A stretch of 64,000 nt of DNA, from NCBI GenBank assembly GCA_025786725.1, contig JAHLTZ010000027.1:62001-126000 (forward strand), read 5' to 3'. Shown piece by piece: positions 47,872 to 63,139 of this stretch (its first letter is position 1; the number at the start of each line of letters is the position of its first letter). A program made the translations under genes and the position numbers. The stretch is from Syncephalis fuscata (lineage: Eukaryota > Zoopagomycota > Zoopagomycetes > Zoopagales > Piptocephalidaceae). The notes under the pieces are model-generated. The model did no database searches. It was given only the letters and a program-made list of their open reading frames with translations, and was not told the DNA's origin.

Positions 47872-49194
47872 ATGAATGTAAGTCGCTGTGGTTGTTATTA
47901 TTGTGGCACATTCAGTTGTTAATAAAGTATTTTACACTATAGACCAACGCTCCCAGTTCAGAGGCACGGCGTTTAACCGAATTTCTCGATGATTGTCTAT
48001 CTTTTGGTTGTTTAAAGGTGATTATCTTAAAATCTTATAATGTATTTATGATAACCATATCACTTAATGTTCACTATGAAGGGATTTCGGCATTTTGAGT
48101 TGTATTTGCGTGGCCGGGAAGAGCTACTTGTACGTATTTATCATGAAGTCGGTTCACGATCGCCACTGCCCACTTCGCTTAGTCTGGCTCGCGGACAGTA
48201 AGTTGTTGGCGTTGTTATATTAGTCTGTCAGCAATAGTAATACGCCTAATTATTTAATTTGCATTTAGAAATCGGGCGTATCTTACGAGTCGAACGCAAC
48301 GAACGTAAGTCAATTGCGTTGATAAAGCTGTTTATTTACGTCAATTTAGTATTGCTTCAACACCTCCAGATACACCCGTACCACCATTAAGTCCACTGGA
48401 TAGAGATTTGGCCAAAGTAACAAATCATATAGATAAAAATAATACCAATGACTAACGACTTTTAGGATACGGCTCGTACAGTGTTTCTAATTGCCGCCTA
48501 TGCTCGTTATAAATGTCCATACGTTTGGGTGGGTAATAGATACAATTACTAATATGTTTTTATTTATTTATAATTTATTTATAAATAATTTACAGCTTCG
48601 TTCGAATCAGGATCGATTGTTGGAAACACAAGACTCGGATCCGACAATATCTTCGGATGCGCCTATCCGGCTAGACTCCGTAACTAATTGGCGTCATCGC
48701 GGTACTATTAGCTCTATAACAGCTGTTTGACATTAAGTCACTAATGTGTATTTTGTTGGTGTAGATATTCAGCTGGTTGATATTATAGCTGAAATTACGC
48801 AACAAACGCTTGATCCACCACCAGAAAATCCATTTGCTGTTGACCATTCGTTTTTTGAGTCTCAGCCACTTGAAGAAAGTATGTTGTTGACAGGAGCCAT
48901 GGTTGATTTTCTACAGCGTCTGTGTCTTCGTAAATATTCTTACACCGAACAAGGCAAGTTATAGATTTGCATAAAATTAATACAATGCTGAGTATAAATG
49001 CCATGGGACTATTTATATTAATAACAACAATAATTATAGTGCTCGAAGATTTGAGAAAATTGCAGAAACGGCATTTTCGCGATTTTGACGAAGTCTTGTC
49101 TGTACAAAGCCAGCCATTGCCCAATTCGGATGCCATTGGCGACTCAAGTGCTGTGACTAGTGCTCAGTCTGATTTTCGAGGCAGTGATTATTAG
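47872..49194 (+). CDS. Conserved-looking protein of unknown function
   Basis: Not recognised. Exons: 47872-47877 (two codons), 47943-48017, 48082-48197, 48269-48304, 48350-48416, 48466-48528, 48596-48724, 48765-48953, 49040-49194. The protein reads MN-TNAPSSEARRLTEFLDDC..., then GFRHFELYLRGREELLVRIY, a Pro/Thr linker, DTARTVFLIAAYARYKCPYV, and a C-terminal helical part (VDIIAEITQQTLDPP, MVDFLQRLCLRKYSYTEQ). No signal peptide or membrane span. It looks like a mostly helical cytosolic protein. The junction at 48724/48765 is off by one base, and the last intron uses a GCAAGT donor, so the final exon frame is less certain. An alternative reading of that exon, ARRFEKIAETAFSRF, also looks coding. 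Confidence 0.6.
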
Positions 49195-49394
49195 ATGAAC
49201 TACTATTGATATGGTACATCAATAATGCAGTTTCAATTTGAGATATCTATTTTCTATTCAATATATAAAAATAAAGCGGCGTTATAATTGCGTGTGTTTA
49301 TGAAGTATAGCAATTGTTCTATTAATGATAGATATTTAACAAATAGCGCTTTTCATACTTTATTAATTTATCTGTTTAGAAGAGATAAAGCAAG

Positions 49395-50775
49395 TTATAC
49401 TGATGCATTGGTACCATGTTGTTCTACGATGGAGGATGACGATTGCTGCTGTTGATTTCGTCTCATTTCTATTGCTGTTTTATACGCCGGACTAATGGGC
49501 GATTGCAATGGATCTAATGGCTGATAAGCTACACCGTCAATCTTATAAACATGTTAATATTGCGTCATTATTTCAGTCTATATACTACTTACATCAAGTG
49601 GATAAGTACGGTCGGCATCCCATCCAGCCAGGTCACCACAAGCTAGAAAAGGAACAATCTCTCTTTCTTGCCCCGTCATTGGATGGTCGACACCTATAAT
49701 GATGGTTAGATAGTAGCATTATAATTACCAATGCATACCATAATGCAGATCTAACATTGGATGAATCATTGAGGGAACATAATCACTTGGTGGCCGATAA
49801 TCCTCACAGACAATAAACGCCTCTATTTACACATATTCATTAGAGTTTAGTTTCAATACAATACTATCGCTTACCAATACTTGAATTACGAGAACTGCGC
49901 GGTTTACTACAAGTTACTTTGCGGAAGAATATGCTTAGCTGTGCATTCAATAATGTCATATCTTTGCCACGAAATATTTTTGCCACAAATGTGCCGCCTT
50001 GACGTAGAACATGCGTAGTAATGTTAAGTGCCTAGGTAGTTGCTAATAAATATTTGTATATCCATTGCCATTACAGTACTTACCGCAAGAAGCAACTGAG
50101 CTTGTATATATTCGTCCATATCATGTAATCCAGTAACTGCCAGTAAATACGCTGTTTAGTATTTAGTCCATTCATCATTTAATATTAGCCTACCATCAGG
50201 TGCACCATCACAAACAACTAGATCGGCATGTTCGCCTTCAAAATAGCTAATTACCTGTTCTGCAGTTGATTTCTTTGTAATGTCTCCTTGGATTTGAATT
50301 ACACCAGGAATGGGTGCCTAATTAACCACATCCATTAATTATGGTATATAAGCTATTGTATTAAATAAATACCATAGGCTGGAGGTCAATGGCTACAATC
50401 TTTGGCTCTTCTTTTGGATGTCCAGCAGTGTTTGCTTCCTCGCTATTTAATGTAGCCGCAAATAGTTGTATACACACGTAAGCAAATTAATGAAATGTTA
50501 TTAAACTGCATCAGTTTCCTTACTATAGGCGTTTACTCATACTTGTGACCAACTGCCAGGTGCAGCGCACAGATCAACTACACGACTTACACCTATTCAT
50601 TAGTAATGAGCAGTTATAGTTAGGTGCGGTAATTTGTTCCAGTTGCGAAAATACCTGAAAATAAATCATATTCTTCGTCAATTTGTAGCAATTTAAACGC
50701 ACTACGAGCCCGCCAGCCTTGTTCCTTGGCCAATCGGTAGTAGATGTCGCGCTTGTCCTTGGATGTACGTCCCAT
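49395..50775 (-). CDS. TRM7: tRNA 2'-O-methyltransferase Trm7/FTSJ1 (one-base break)
   Basis: Methylates the ribose of nucleotides 32 and 34 in the anticodon loop of specific tRNAs, with Trm732/Trm734-type partners. Nine exons from 50775-50655 to 49541-49395. It starts [20 protein letters not shown] and continues [11 protein letters not shown], the RrmJ/FtsJ signature with catalytic Lys. Then [12 protein letters not shown] (SAM binding), [27 protein letters not shown] (catalytic Asp), [14 protein letters not shown] (catalytic Lys) and [16 protein letters not shown]. One base appears missing near 50541, between WSQ and SKRLYEEANT. The C-terminal extension after the methyltransferase core is short and Gln/Ser-rich. 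The strong full-length match makes it Trm7 and not the rRNA enzymes of the same family. Confidence 0.93.
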
Positions 50776-51061
50776 AGTTGGCTGGCACGAATAGTATAAA
50801 ATGTGAGTAAATTGGCAATGTACTTGATTTTATTTTTTTATAGTAAAATCATTTGCAATATCCATCATTTCCTTTTCCAGATAATGAAAATTATGATACA
50901 TTACAGTTATTACAATGGCTACATTGTTGTTATGCCATATGATTTGACCATTAAAGTCCGTATATGATACAAAAACGACGAATTCTAAATAAAAGCAATA
51001 CAGGTGTTACTACCTATTTAAAGTTAAAATATTTTTATTTAAATCTATGCAATCCAAGTGT
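50776..51061. other. Intergenic region
   Basis: About 285 bp of AT-rich sequence between the TRM7 start and the pseudokinase stop. Nothing further is seen. Confidence 0.35.
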
Positions 51062-52274
51062 CTAATTTCTGTCTTGGTATTCAGGAAGACGGTCACTAAT
51101 ATATAGTGGAGGTTCGCTGTCGTCCATGTGATAGTTTGGAAGTTGCTCTGGTCGTCTATTAGCTTGTCCAGAGGCATTTGGTGTATTATGGCCCAACTCA
51201 GTCTGTACCTCTTTTATAGTATTTTGATTCAAACCATAGTACTGTGCATGTTGATTTCTTATATCCTCAGAAAATGAAGCAAGCTTTTGCATAAGAATGT
51301 TGTTGGTAATCTCGATTTGGCGCATTGTCTTATGATTTACAAATTCAAGAAAACTTTCTTCGTGATTTCCAGTACTTTTGGCTGGTTTTAGCAATATTGC
51401 GCGCTTGAAGTCTTTAATTAAAAACTTTGGCGGAGCGTCATTCGCATCAAAGTTGATGCAGACATCTATAAAGCAAGCGTTATAATCAAAATAGAGCAAA
51501 TATATAAATAACCTACTTTCTGGGTCGTATCGGCTATAGACCCAACCGATTGTCCGTAAGGCGTATATAGCTTAATAATGAAAAGTTAGAAATAATAACA
51601 AACAATAGAAATAAATACCTTGAGTAAATTGGCTTAGTAAACCAGGCTGACTTCTATCATAAAAGCCATCTTTATTTATGGCGTTTTCTAAGTTCATTAT
51701 TTGTAATCGCATCTATTTGAAATGATATAGCAACGTCCTTGTGGATATTCAAACCTATGGATCGGATGTGTAAGGTATTTATATCCAGTGGCCGTATTTT
51801 CCAGCTTTTTTTGATATCTCATCAATGCCTGTTTAACGGTTAGCGATTAGTTAATATCTAGCAGCATTATTAGTTAATACCTTTAGCACTAAAAGTTCTT
51901 TATTCATGTATATAGCTTCATCATTGCCACAAACGAGAGAAATGTCTTGAAGCTGATTTGCACCTGATCCAGAACTAGTTCGATATTGACCTTTTGCATA
52001 TGACACGCCATCATTATCAACGCTAATGATATTTGAAACAATAAGTGTTTTCTGATTAAAAACACCGGGTCTGTTTAAAGGCTGTCCAAGAAAGTTCTCT
52101 TTTTGTTACAATTAAAGTTTAAAACGTGAGTATGTATTACAATTGTATATACATACCTGGACCAGATTTTGATTGATTTATCTCGCTGCTGCTACTGCCG
52201 GAAGCTTCCATGGCCAATGACATGGCTGGCGCTAGAATAGCCACCACTACGCCAACTTTAATACCAAAAATCAT
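51062..52274 (-). CDS. Secreted kinase-like protein, predicted pseudokinase
   Basis: Signal peptide MIFGIKVGVVVAILAPAMSL starts at 52274. Exons (5' to 3'): 52274-52157, 52098-51881, then about 51828 to 51620 (internal frame change near 51713), 51570-51517, 51465-51062. The mature protein keeps a protein-kinase layout: an N-lobe with NKELLVLKALMRYQKKLE (alpha-C-like), hinge-like PQGRCYIIS, alpha-E FTQAIYALRTIGWVYSRYD, catalytic-loop equivalent SRYDPENVCIN and IKDFKRAILL at the DFG position. The HRD Asp is replaced by Arg and DFG reads DFK, so it is probably catalytically dead. The frame change near 51713 is either a 42-nt intron with a weak GTTTGA donor or a one-base indel. The C-terminal tail is Asn/Pro/Glu-rich. 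It is transcribed divergently from a similar secreted kinase-like gene. Function unknown. Confidence 0.6.
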
Positions 52275-52756
52275 GATGGTTTTGAGTAAACGTAGCTTGC
52301 GTTAAAACAGTGTAAGAATCTTTGATGTAGGTTGTTATAAGAAGGATGGAATATATCGAGACTGGTTTGTGTAAATAAACGCTGTTTATATGGTTATTGC
52401 CAAATGCTAAATTTCATCGGTTATTGAAAAATAATTGTAATTATCGCTTAATTCAGCTATTGCTCGTGTTGTAATGAGCCAAGTCTGGCCCTCTCCATTT
52501 ATAGCATATTCATTAATCTAATTGTTTGCATTGCCATTAGTGTCTAAAAAACACGTGATATTGTTTGATATAGACTGATTTATTTGAACCAAACAATAAT
52601 ACGTTTTATATTTGCATGGCATCAATCTAAGCAGAATTTTTGAATTGCAAATAAATAGACAGCTATAGATTGTAAATGGTATTTTTAATATTTTATTTTT
52701 ATTTTAACTTAAGCTTAGATAACTCAGTATTTTATAGACAAAATAGATCGTTGAGT
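52275..52756. promoter_or_regulatory. Shared upstream region of the divergent secreted kinase-like pair
   Basis: About 480 bp between the two start codons, AT-rich. It must contain both promoters, so co-regulation is plausible. No defined sites are visible. Confidence 0.45.
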
Positions 52757-53942
52757 ATGAAGATTAACCAGCTTTTTTATACGGTCAGTTCTATCATTTC
52801 CCTGTATCTTCCAACGATACAAGCTTTTGGTGCTGATTTAAAAGGTATGTTAATTTTTTGTATCACAAAAACTTACAATTATTTGATATTAGAGTGCGAC
52901 AATATCAATGGTCTAGCAAGTGCGCCAAAAGACGTGCCAGGGGTTTTAAATCAACCGAATCTTTTAATTAAAACATGGCTACAATGTGAAGCAGAAATAA
53001 GCATAGCTGTTGCAAGCTGGGGTCCTACGAAGCAAAAAACATTTTAAAATGTAGTGAACACGATTATTCCGAAAAGGAATCGGCAGTTCTACAAGTAATT
53101 TGTGCATACTATTATTTTAAATACAGCACTAATTTAATGCGATTATAGCGGATTTTAAATCACGACCAATCGGCGGATGAATCAGACATTTTAAATGGCA
53201 AGCACATTTTGCGACCATTGCAAATATTTGAAGTCAAAAATGGTATTTGCATTGTTTTCCCGTATATCGAAGGGGTAACTTTAAGGGAGTTTTACAAGGA
53301 TAAAAGCTGGGAAACTAAGCTCTATTACTTGCCGCAAATACTTCGCCAGGTATTTCAAGGTAATAATGTTTAGAAATATAGATACACACTATAGCTGAAT
53401 TATATAGGTTTATCGTACTTGCACAATATAAAGATTATTCATAATGATCCAAGAAAAAACAGTAAGTTTTTGCGTATGAAATTAAGTATGCTTAGCTGTG
53501 TGTAGATATTATAATTCAATCGCTGCCTCATTCTACCAAAATAAACGTAATGCTCATCGATTACGACATTAGCAAATTACTACCTTTAAAAGAGCCAACA
53601 AAACAACAGGATATAAATCAGCAACTAGTATTATTTGCTAAAGATACACGAGATTTTGCAATATCTATGTATGAAGTTGTAACCGGAGTAAATTTCAACG
53701 CTAACGCTTATCGTGTGGCTTATGATAAATACATAAATAAGAAGCAAACTCATTCTTTTATTGATTCTGCGTTGGTGCCGAACTTTCCCACACTTAAAAA
53801 TGCAAAATTGGCCAAAATACTTGTCGCCTTCCTGAATTACATAGATATGTTCGTCACCCAAACACCGGATGTTTGGCCGACCCCGGCCGAGTATTTGACT
53901 CGTACGTGGCCAACAACACATTTGATAAATGTTTTGCTTTAA
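52757..53942 (+). CDS. Secreted protein-kinase-like protein with a near-complete catalytic core (one-base break)
   Basis: Signal peptide MKINQLFYTVSSIISLYLPT from 52757. Exons 52757-52844, 52893-53094, 53149-53359, 53408-53461, 53506-53942. An A run at 53034-53039 is one short; with one more base, exon 2 reads NILKCSEHDYSEKESAVLQ, supplying the beta-3 Lys and an alpha-C Glu. Then ICIVFPYIEGVTLREFY (hinge), GLSYLHNIKIIHNDPRKN (HRD written HND, with catalytic Asp and Asn kept), VMLIDYDISK (DFG written DYD, metal Asp kept) and KDTRDFAISMYEVVTG (alpha-F). The C-lobe ends PDVWPTPAEYLTRTWP. The active-site residues are compatible with catalysis, but the glycine loop is not obvious. It is unlike the known secreted kinases (Fam20/VLK) and closest in feel to eukaryotic-like or fungal-specific kinases. 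Confidence 0.62.
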
Positions 53943-54104
53943 TTTTAAACAGATCAAATAAAGTGTTTTAAAATAGACAATGTAAATAACAATTAAATTT
54001 ACACAAAGTTTATTTCATATACTGTTTACTCACTTAGTATAATAGTGTATTTTGTTCATTTCAGTTCTTTACTTTCAAAATAAGCTATTACAATTACAAG
54101 CACT
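53943..54104. other. Short intergenic region upstream of DHX35
   Basis: About 160 bp, AT-rich; carries the DHX35 promoter. Nothing specific identified. Confidence 0.35.
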
Positions 54105-57131
<3,027 letters not shown>

Positions 57132-57164
57132 TCAATAACATGGATACGTGAAAAACATTTATTA

Positions 57165-60100
57165 CTAAAAATAAAGACTAGCTGCAAATACAATATCTCT
57201 TTTAATAAGCACAGCAGCCTCTTCCATCTTGTTATAAAGTGTCGAATCACCGATAATACGTGCGGCATTACGTACTTCACGACAAGTTTCATCGAGACGA
57301 GTAATACAACGTACAATTGAACCTATATAAATAATAGCCATAACAGTCAATGATTAATAATACAAATCATAATTACTATAAGAGTTATCATTACCTTCTT
57401 GAATATCGGTCAGCTCCGTAATTTGTTTAAATGGCTATTAATTAATTAATTAATAAAAGTAATTAGTAGTTCATTTATCATTATTTACTATTTTCTCTTC
57501 TCTTTTACTACTTACCATGCCTCGTGCCCATTCGTAAACAACTTCGGCCAAAGTGAATTTAAATAGATGCAGATAGTCATCGGGGCTGACTGGTAGGCCA
57601 CATTGAGCCTGTGCTTCAGCCACACGTTCAGCCACCTTCATAATTTTAGCACGACCTTGTTCGAGTCGTGTCGTTAGTTGAGGTGGCGAATCACTTTTCT
57701 CGTGAAAAATAAAACCCGATAATAACGCCACAATTTCCGCCGGTTCATCGTCGGCAAATGCATTTTCCAGAATTAATTCAGTAAGTACAAGTTCATCAGC
57801 CGAATTAATCTATTGATAGTGTTAATAAATATCATTTATAATTCATCATTACCAACCTCACAAGCTACACGTCCTTTTAATTGAACGGTGGCATGTTCAT
57901 CAACATACGACAGTATTTTAAGCACTTGTACTCTTTGTTCATAATCCGGCAACAATTCTAGATTCTGATCTGAAATTGTTCGTTGTAACTCGGCAATCTT
58001 TGTTTGCAGTACACGTTCACCGTGTACACTGGCATACTAATGAATAGCATATCAATTAGCAATATGCACTAATTAAATTCATTACTAATACTTACATGGG
58101 CATCAAGATCGGGACATTTACAACACTGAAAGGTGATGAGTTGTCGCATTAATCGATGTTTCTCTTGAAGCTTTTCTTGAAAATCAAGCTCTCTTAACTT
58201 TGACCAATCATTCTCTTCTAGATTCTTTTCTACTCACAAGTTCGATCAATATTTGACTAGTGGCAATAATTGTAAATAGTTCAATCACTTACCCGCCATC
58301 GTTTCCTCAGCAAAACGTGTTAATAATTGTACTACACGTGTTGATTCAGCATCACCTCGTTTACTCATAATAAGATCAACGTCCAACTAGCATTATAATG
58401 AATACAGTAGCCCACACTACTATTATTGCTAATATTACCTTAATAATTTGCTTTGTAATAAATCCAATGTCTGTAAAAGATACGCTTTGAACAGCACCTT
58501 CTGCCTCTGCAGGATCTGGTACAAATAAACTTGTTACCGGTACTGGTGCAAATCCATCTTCAGATCTCTCTAACATTTCCGCATTAACATTATATACAAT
58601 TGCAATATGTAATGAATCTATTCTGTACCTTGTTGTTGACCAGCTAATCGCTCTTTACTTGTCAGTATTAGGCACCAATAAGCACGTGAACGAGTTGATT
58701 TTGTCGTTAACACTGATGGTTCAGTTATTTGACCTGCACCGCTTGTCTTAAGTATAACTGCTGGGGCATTTCTATGTTGCTATATCATGCAGATATCAAT
58801 AATAGTATTCATTGATATTAGTATACTACCTACACTATTATTAATCAGTACAATTCTGCCTGCGGACAATGCTTTTGTACCCGCGGGAGAGAATACAATT
58901 CTTTCTTGAAGAGCATAGCCCAAGGTAATAACTCGACTTGAAATATCGTAGTATTCATAGATATCCTTTAAACAAATTGTACAATCCAATTTGGATAAAG
59001 CATGCAAATCTTTTTCACTCTATATAGTATAATACATATACTAGTTAGATTATAGTGATTCGTCTATTGTAGATCCACTTACTTGGGCAAATAATCGCTG
59101 TTGTTCTGGTAATTCACGTTGACTAGCATTTTCCGAAAAACTATACTTGATCATTTCCTCGACTTTTAACGCTTCAACACGTAACAAGTTCAATATCATG
59201 TTATAGGTAAGTCGGAATTGACTCTCTAATTTCATCGGTGTACCGAGAATCATCTGATTTAATGTAACCGTCTAATCAGTATATAATATTAATTACTATT
59301 TGTTACTTGATACAACTAATACAACCAATACTTACTTCAGGAATATCGAGTCCTGTAGCAATAATTACTTTGCCCGTCTTGTCAAGACCACGCCGACCTG
59401 CTCGACCGGACATTTGTGTATATTCACCTATAGTATATTAATTAGCAATAGTTGACTGTATTCATCGTTGTATCATAACTTGCCTGGTAATAGGTCTCGG
59501 AAGGATTTACCATCGTGTTTACGTATACCGGAAAATACCACAGTTCTGGCTGGCATATTAACTCCCTAGTTGCACATTAGTAAAATAGTCAAATTATCAT
59601 CTAATATACTAGTATTACCATAGCAAATGTTTCAGTTGCAAATAATACTTTAACTAATCCACGAGCAAATAGAATTTCTACAATCTATTTAATCAATACA
59701 CATGATTTATTAATTGTTCTTACAGTATATATATATAAACATATTACATACCTCTTTAATAATTGGTAATAAACCACCATGATGTACAGCAATACCGCGT
59801 GACATCAATTCTCGCATTCTTAATACTTGTGGCAATTCTTTATCGGATCCTAATCATTACCTGTTAGACGTATTAATTTATACGAATAACTATTATTTAC
59901 CTCGTAGTCGCATTGTACTTCTCTCAATAAAAACGTGAATTTCACTCTTTTCAGTGGCTGTACATAAATCTAGATTTGTAAGAGCACCGGCATATTCTTC
60001 ACATTTCCGTTTAGAAAACGTAAACACTACTGCTGGCAGTAACTTTTTCTTATTTAGAAATCCTACTAAATGTATCCAAGTATTTCTATCCTATTATAAT

Positions 60101-62644
60101 GTACATCTATTAATGCATATTATTGCAATTAACAGTTTATTATATTACCTGTTTCTCGACTGTGCCTCGATGTTGACGCATAATTGTAGTTGAACCACCG
60201 CGGCCACCACCTCGATTTGCAGTTGATTGGTTACCTTTCATTAGTAAGCCTTTACTTGCATCATTGGCATTCTTCCATCTATACATATATACATATATAA
60301 TATTTATCAATATTGGTATTTAGTTTCATGCATATTAAAAGTTACCCTTGAGAAATAAAGTTTCGCTTCTCATCTACAATTCGATGAATATCATTACCGG
60401 CCCATATAAAGTGTTCTAGAGGTACAGGTCGCTTTAATGTACTAATTACATATATATCCTGCTTCTTTGTTCGACTATTCATTCATATTAATACAGGATT
60501 GGACAACAAACAGTACAATTATGCATATTACCCGACCCAATCGGCAAATTCACGTGTATTTGGCACTGTTGCTGATAAAAGAATAAGTGTAACATGGGCC
60601 GGCAACATAATAATAACCTCTTCCCATACAACACCTCTCTACCATCAATACACTCTATTAATTAATCAACCTATATATAAATATACCAGATGACCCACCT
60701 CAAGATCATTAACATAATGAACTTCATCAAAAATAACAAATTCAACATCTCGAATAAGATCAGCACCACGATATAACATCGATCGTAGAATCTCGGTAGT
60801 CATAATAAGACAGGAGGCTTCTGGTTGAATTTGTACATCACCGGTAAGAATGCCCACATCGTCAAAAGTAGCACGGAAATCACGAAACTTTTGATTTGAT
60901 AGGGCTTTAATTGGTGATGTATAAATAGCTCTAATAGTGAATAATACGTGTTATTATATATCTATATATCTGTATAGTGTTTAGTATTTAGTATTTAGTA
61001 TATTACCGTGTCATATGTCGTGCAGCCAAAGCAATGGCATACTCAGCCACCACTGTTTTACCAGCTGATGTATGTGCTGCAACAAACACCGATTCTCCTT
61101 TCTCCAAATGATAAACAGCTTGTTTTTGAAATGTATCCAACTCAAACGAGAACTAATAAATAAAGTAAATATATATAAATGTTTATATATCCATATTACA
61201 ATTAATTACTTACATCACGAGCCAATTCAGGCACGACATCATTAAAATCAATAGGAACAGCATGGGCATTAACAATATGGGCCCAATCTTTTTTACCAGT
61301 TATCGTACGTTTAGTTGGTAATGTTACATTTAATGGCTATTATAATTATATAGTTATTATATAATATAATTACTATTTAATTAACACTTACTTTACTGGG
61401 CAACATATCATCCAATAGCTGTTCAACTTTATCTTTATCCTCTTTATTATTATAAATGTCATTAATATAAATATAAATATCATTATAATGATTAACTTAC
61501 TAGTTATTTCTGTTTTCTCTTCTATTATTTCATTCTCGTTATTCTCCTTCACTATTTCTTCTTCTTCTTTCTCTTGTAAATTAATTTCAAATTCGGTAAT
61601 GTCATCCGAGAATAAATCATCCATACTAAAGCCTTTTTTTTCTTTTATTTCCATTGGATTTAATAGATCCGTTGATGATATGTCAGTTGACTCTTTCTCA
61701 GTTATATTTGTTGCATCAATGACTACTCCATCTACATATAATATAGATTGTATTAATAATAAATCTACTTATTATAATATACTTACCTGTAAGTATTAAA
61801 CCGCGTGACAGTCCTGGCATTATAGTTTCAAGTCCAGTTATTTCAGTATCTACAACAATATTAATGCTCTATTCATATATCCATCTAATTACTAGTTATA
61901 CCATGTTTTGAACCCATAGCAAATACATGAAGCATTTCTTGTGCCACATTATCAACTGCTCGTTTTAATACACTTGATTCAATACCGCCTAATTAAATGT
62001 CATTATTAATAATAATGATACACTTACTATGGTTATATTTACCTGGTGTAAATGGATAATGACGTGTACTGCCTCGTACAAACTCGGATGGTGGTGCTGG
62101 ATCACGTTGAAATGATGTTGAGTTCTGGGCAGTTAATCCATCTTCAGTTGATGAACGGGCCTAAATAATAGTAATATATTAATGAGCAATTGTTATTAGT
62201 ATATATTAAACTATGTTATTTATAATGATGTACCTCAGTATATCCAATAACACGGCCCTCAACCGGGTCACGTTCCCATATTAGATTAGCACTACGTCGA
62301 CCAAGAGGTAGCTGGACAAGTTCATCGATATTCACTGGTCGTTCTATTTGACTATAATATATTGTTATTTTTACATATTAAAGATTATTATTAATAGACA
62401 TGTACTTACATTTGTGCCTCTTTTAACCAGTCTCCGGTTAATGTAGGTTTAGGTAGTAGGAATTCATGTTCCAACTGTTCTAATACTGCTTGGAGTGGTG
62501 TCGGTTCAGTTGCAACGAATTGCGCTGCCAAATCGTGCAATAGTTTATCTATATCATATATTATTATACATAAATATATCTACGTTTAGTCGTTCTAAAG
62601 TCGGCTTAAATTCATATAGAAATACCTGGGTCGGTTTCTGTCAT
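57165..62644 (-). CDS. SKI2: Ski2 RNA helicase of the cytoplasmic exosome (SKI complex)
   Basis: Ski2-like DExH helicase that feeds mRNA to the cytoplasmic exosome with Ski3 and Ski8. About 29 short exons from 62644-62626 to 57322-57165. The N-terminus (MTETDP...) contains the family's [20 protein letters not shown] region and an acidic, phospho-like loop ([13 protein letters not shown] and a Glu-rich stretch) before the helicase core. Core: [66 protein letters not shown] (DEVH), [38 protein letters not shown] Gly/Arg-rich stretch near 60180-60240 (RGGGRGGS) lies in the arch-insertion region, and the C-terminal DSHCT domain ends VVYEWARGM ... [14 protein letters not shown]. The intron at 59428-59483 has a GCAAGT donor. 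No frame break was found. Confidence 0.94.
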
Positions 62645-63139
62645 TGTGAATCAGAGCAATGTTGAAGAGTTAAACAGTAAAACAATAAAGTAGTATGTAA
62701 TTAATATAATTAATTAAATTTATTTTATTAAAGTTGAATTAAACAGTTAGATAAAGTAAGTGTTTGTTTAATTAAACAGTTATGTTATTAATTAACAGGC
62801 TAATAAATAAAGATTATTTGAATCAACTCAAATTTATTGTTTACATTGAAATGATGAACGCGCACATCAAGCAAAATACAAAATAGACATGGACCTTCTA
62901 TTACTATTTCTCTCGGATGGTCCAAGAAATGGAAATAGCAACAATAATAATAGTCATTATAGAATAAAGAAGAGAATGGAAAAGGGCCCTCCTAATTATA
63001 ATATACGTGCCCTTACTTAAATAAATGAAGAAAAATGATGGAAGAGTAATAACAAAAAGAGGAGGGAATAAGTAAGTGGTCGTAGCATAATAGTGTAAAG
63101 GATAGCCACGTTATCAATAATCTATCTGAATTGTATAAC
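62645..63139. other. Intergenic region
   Basis: SKI2 promoter on the left; 3' flank of the Ser/Arg-rich gene on the right. AT-rich, then a purine-rich stretch around 62965-63085. No gene supported. Confidence 0.35.
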
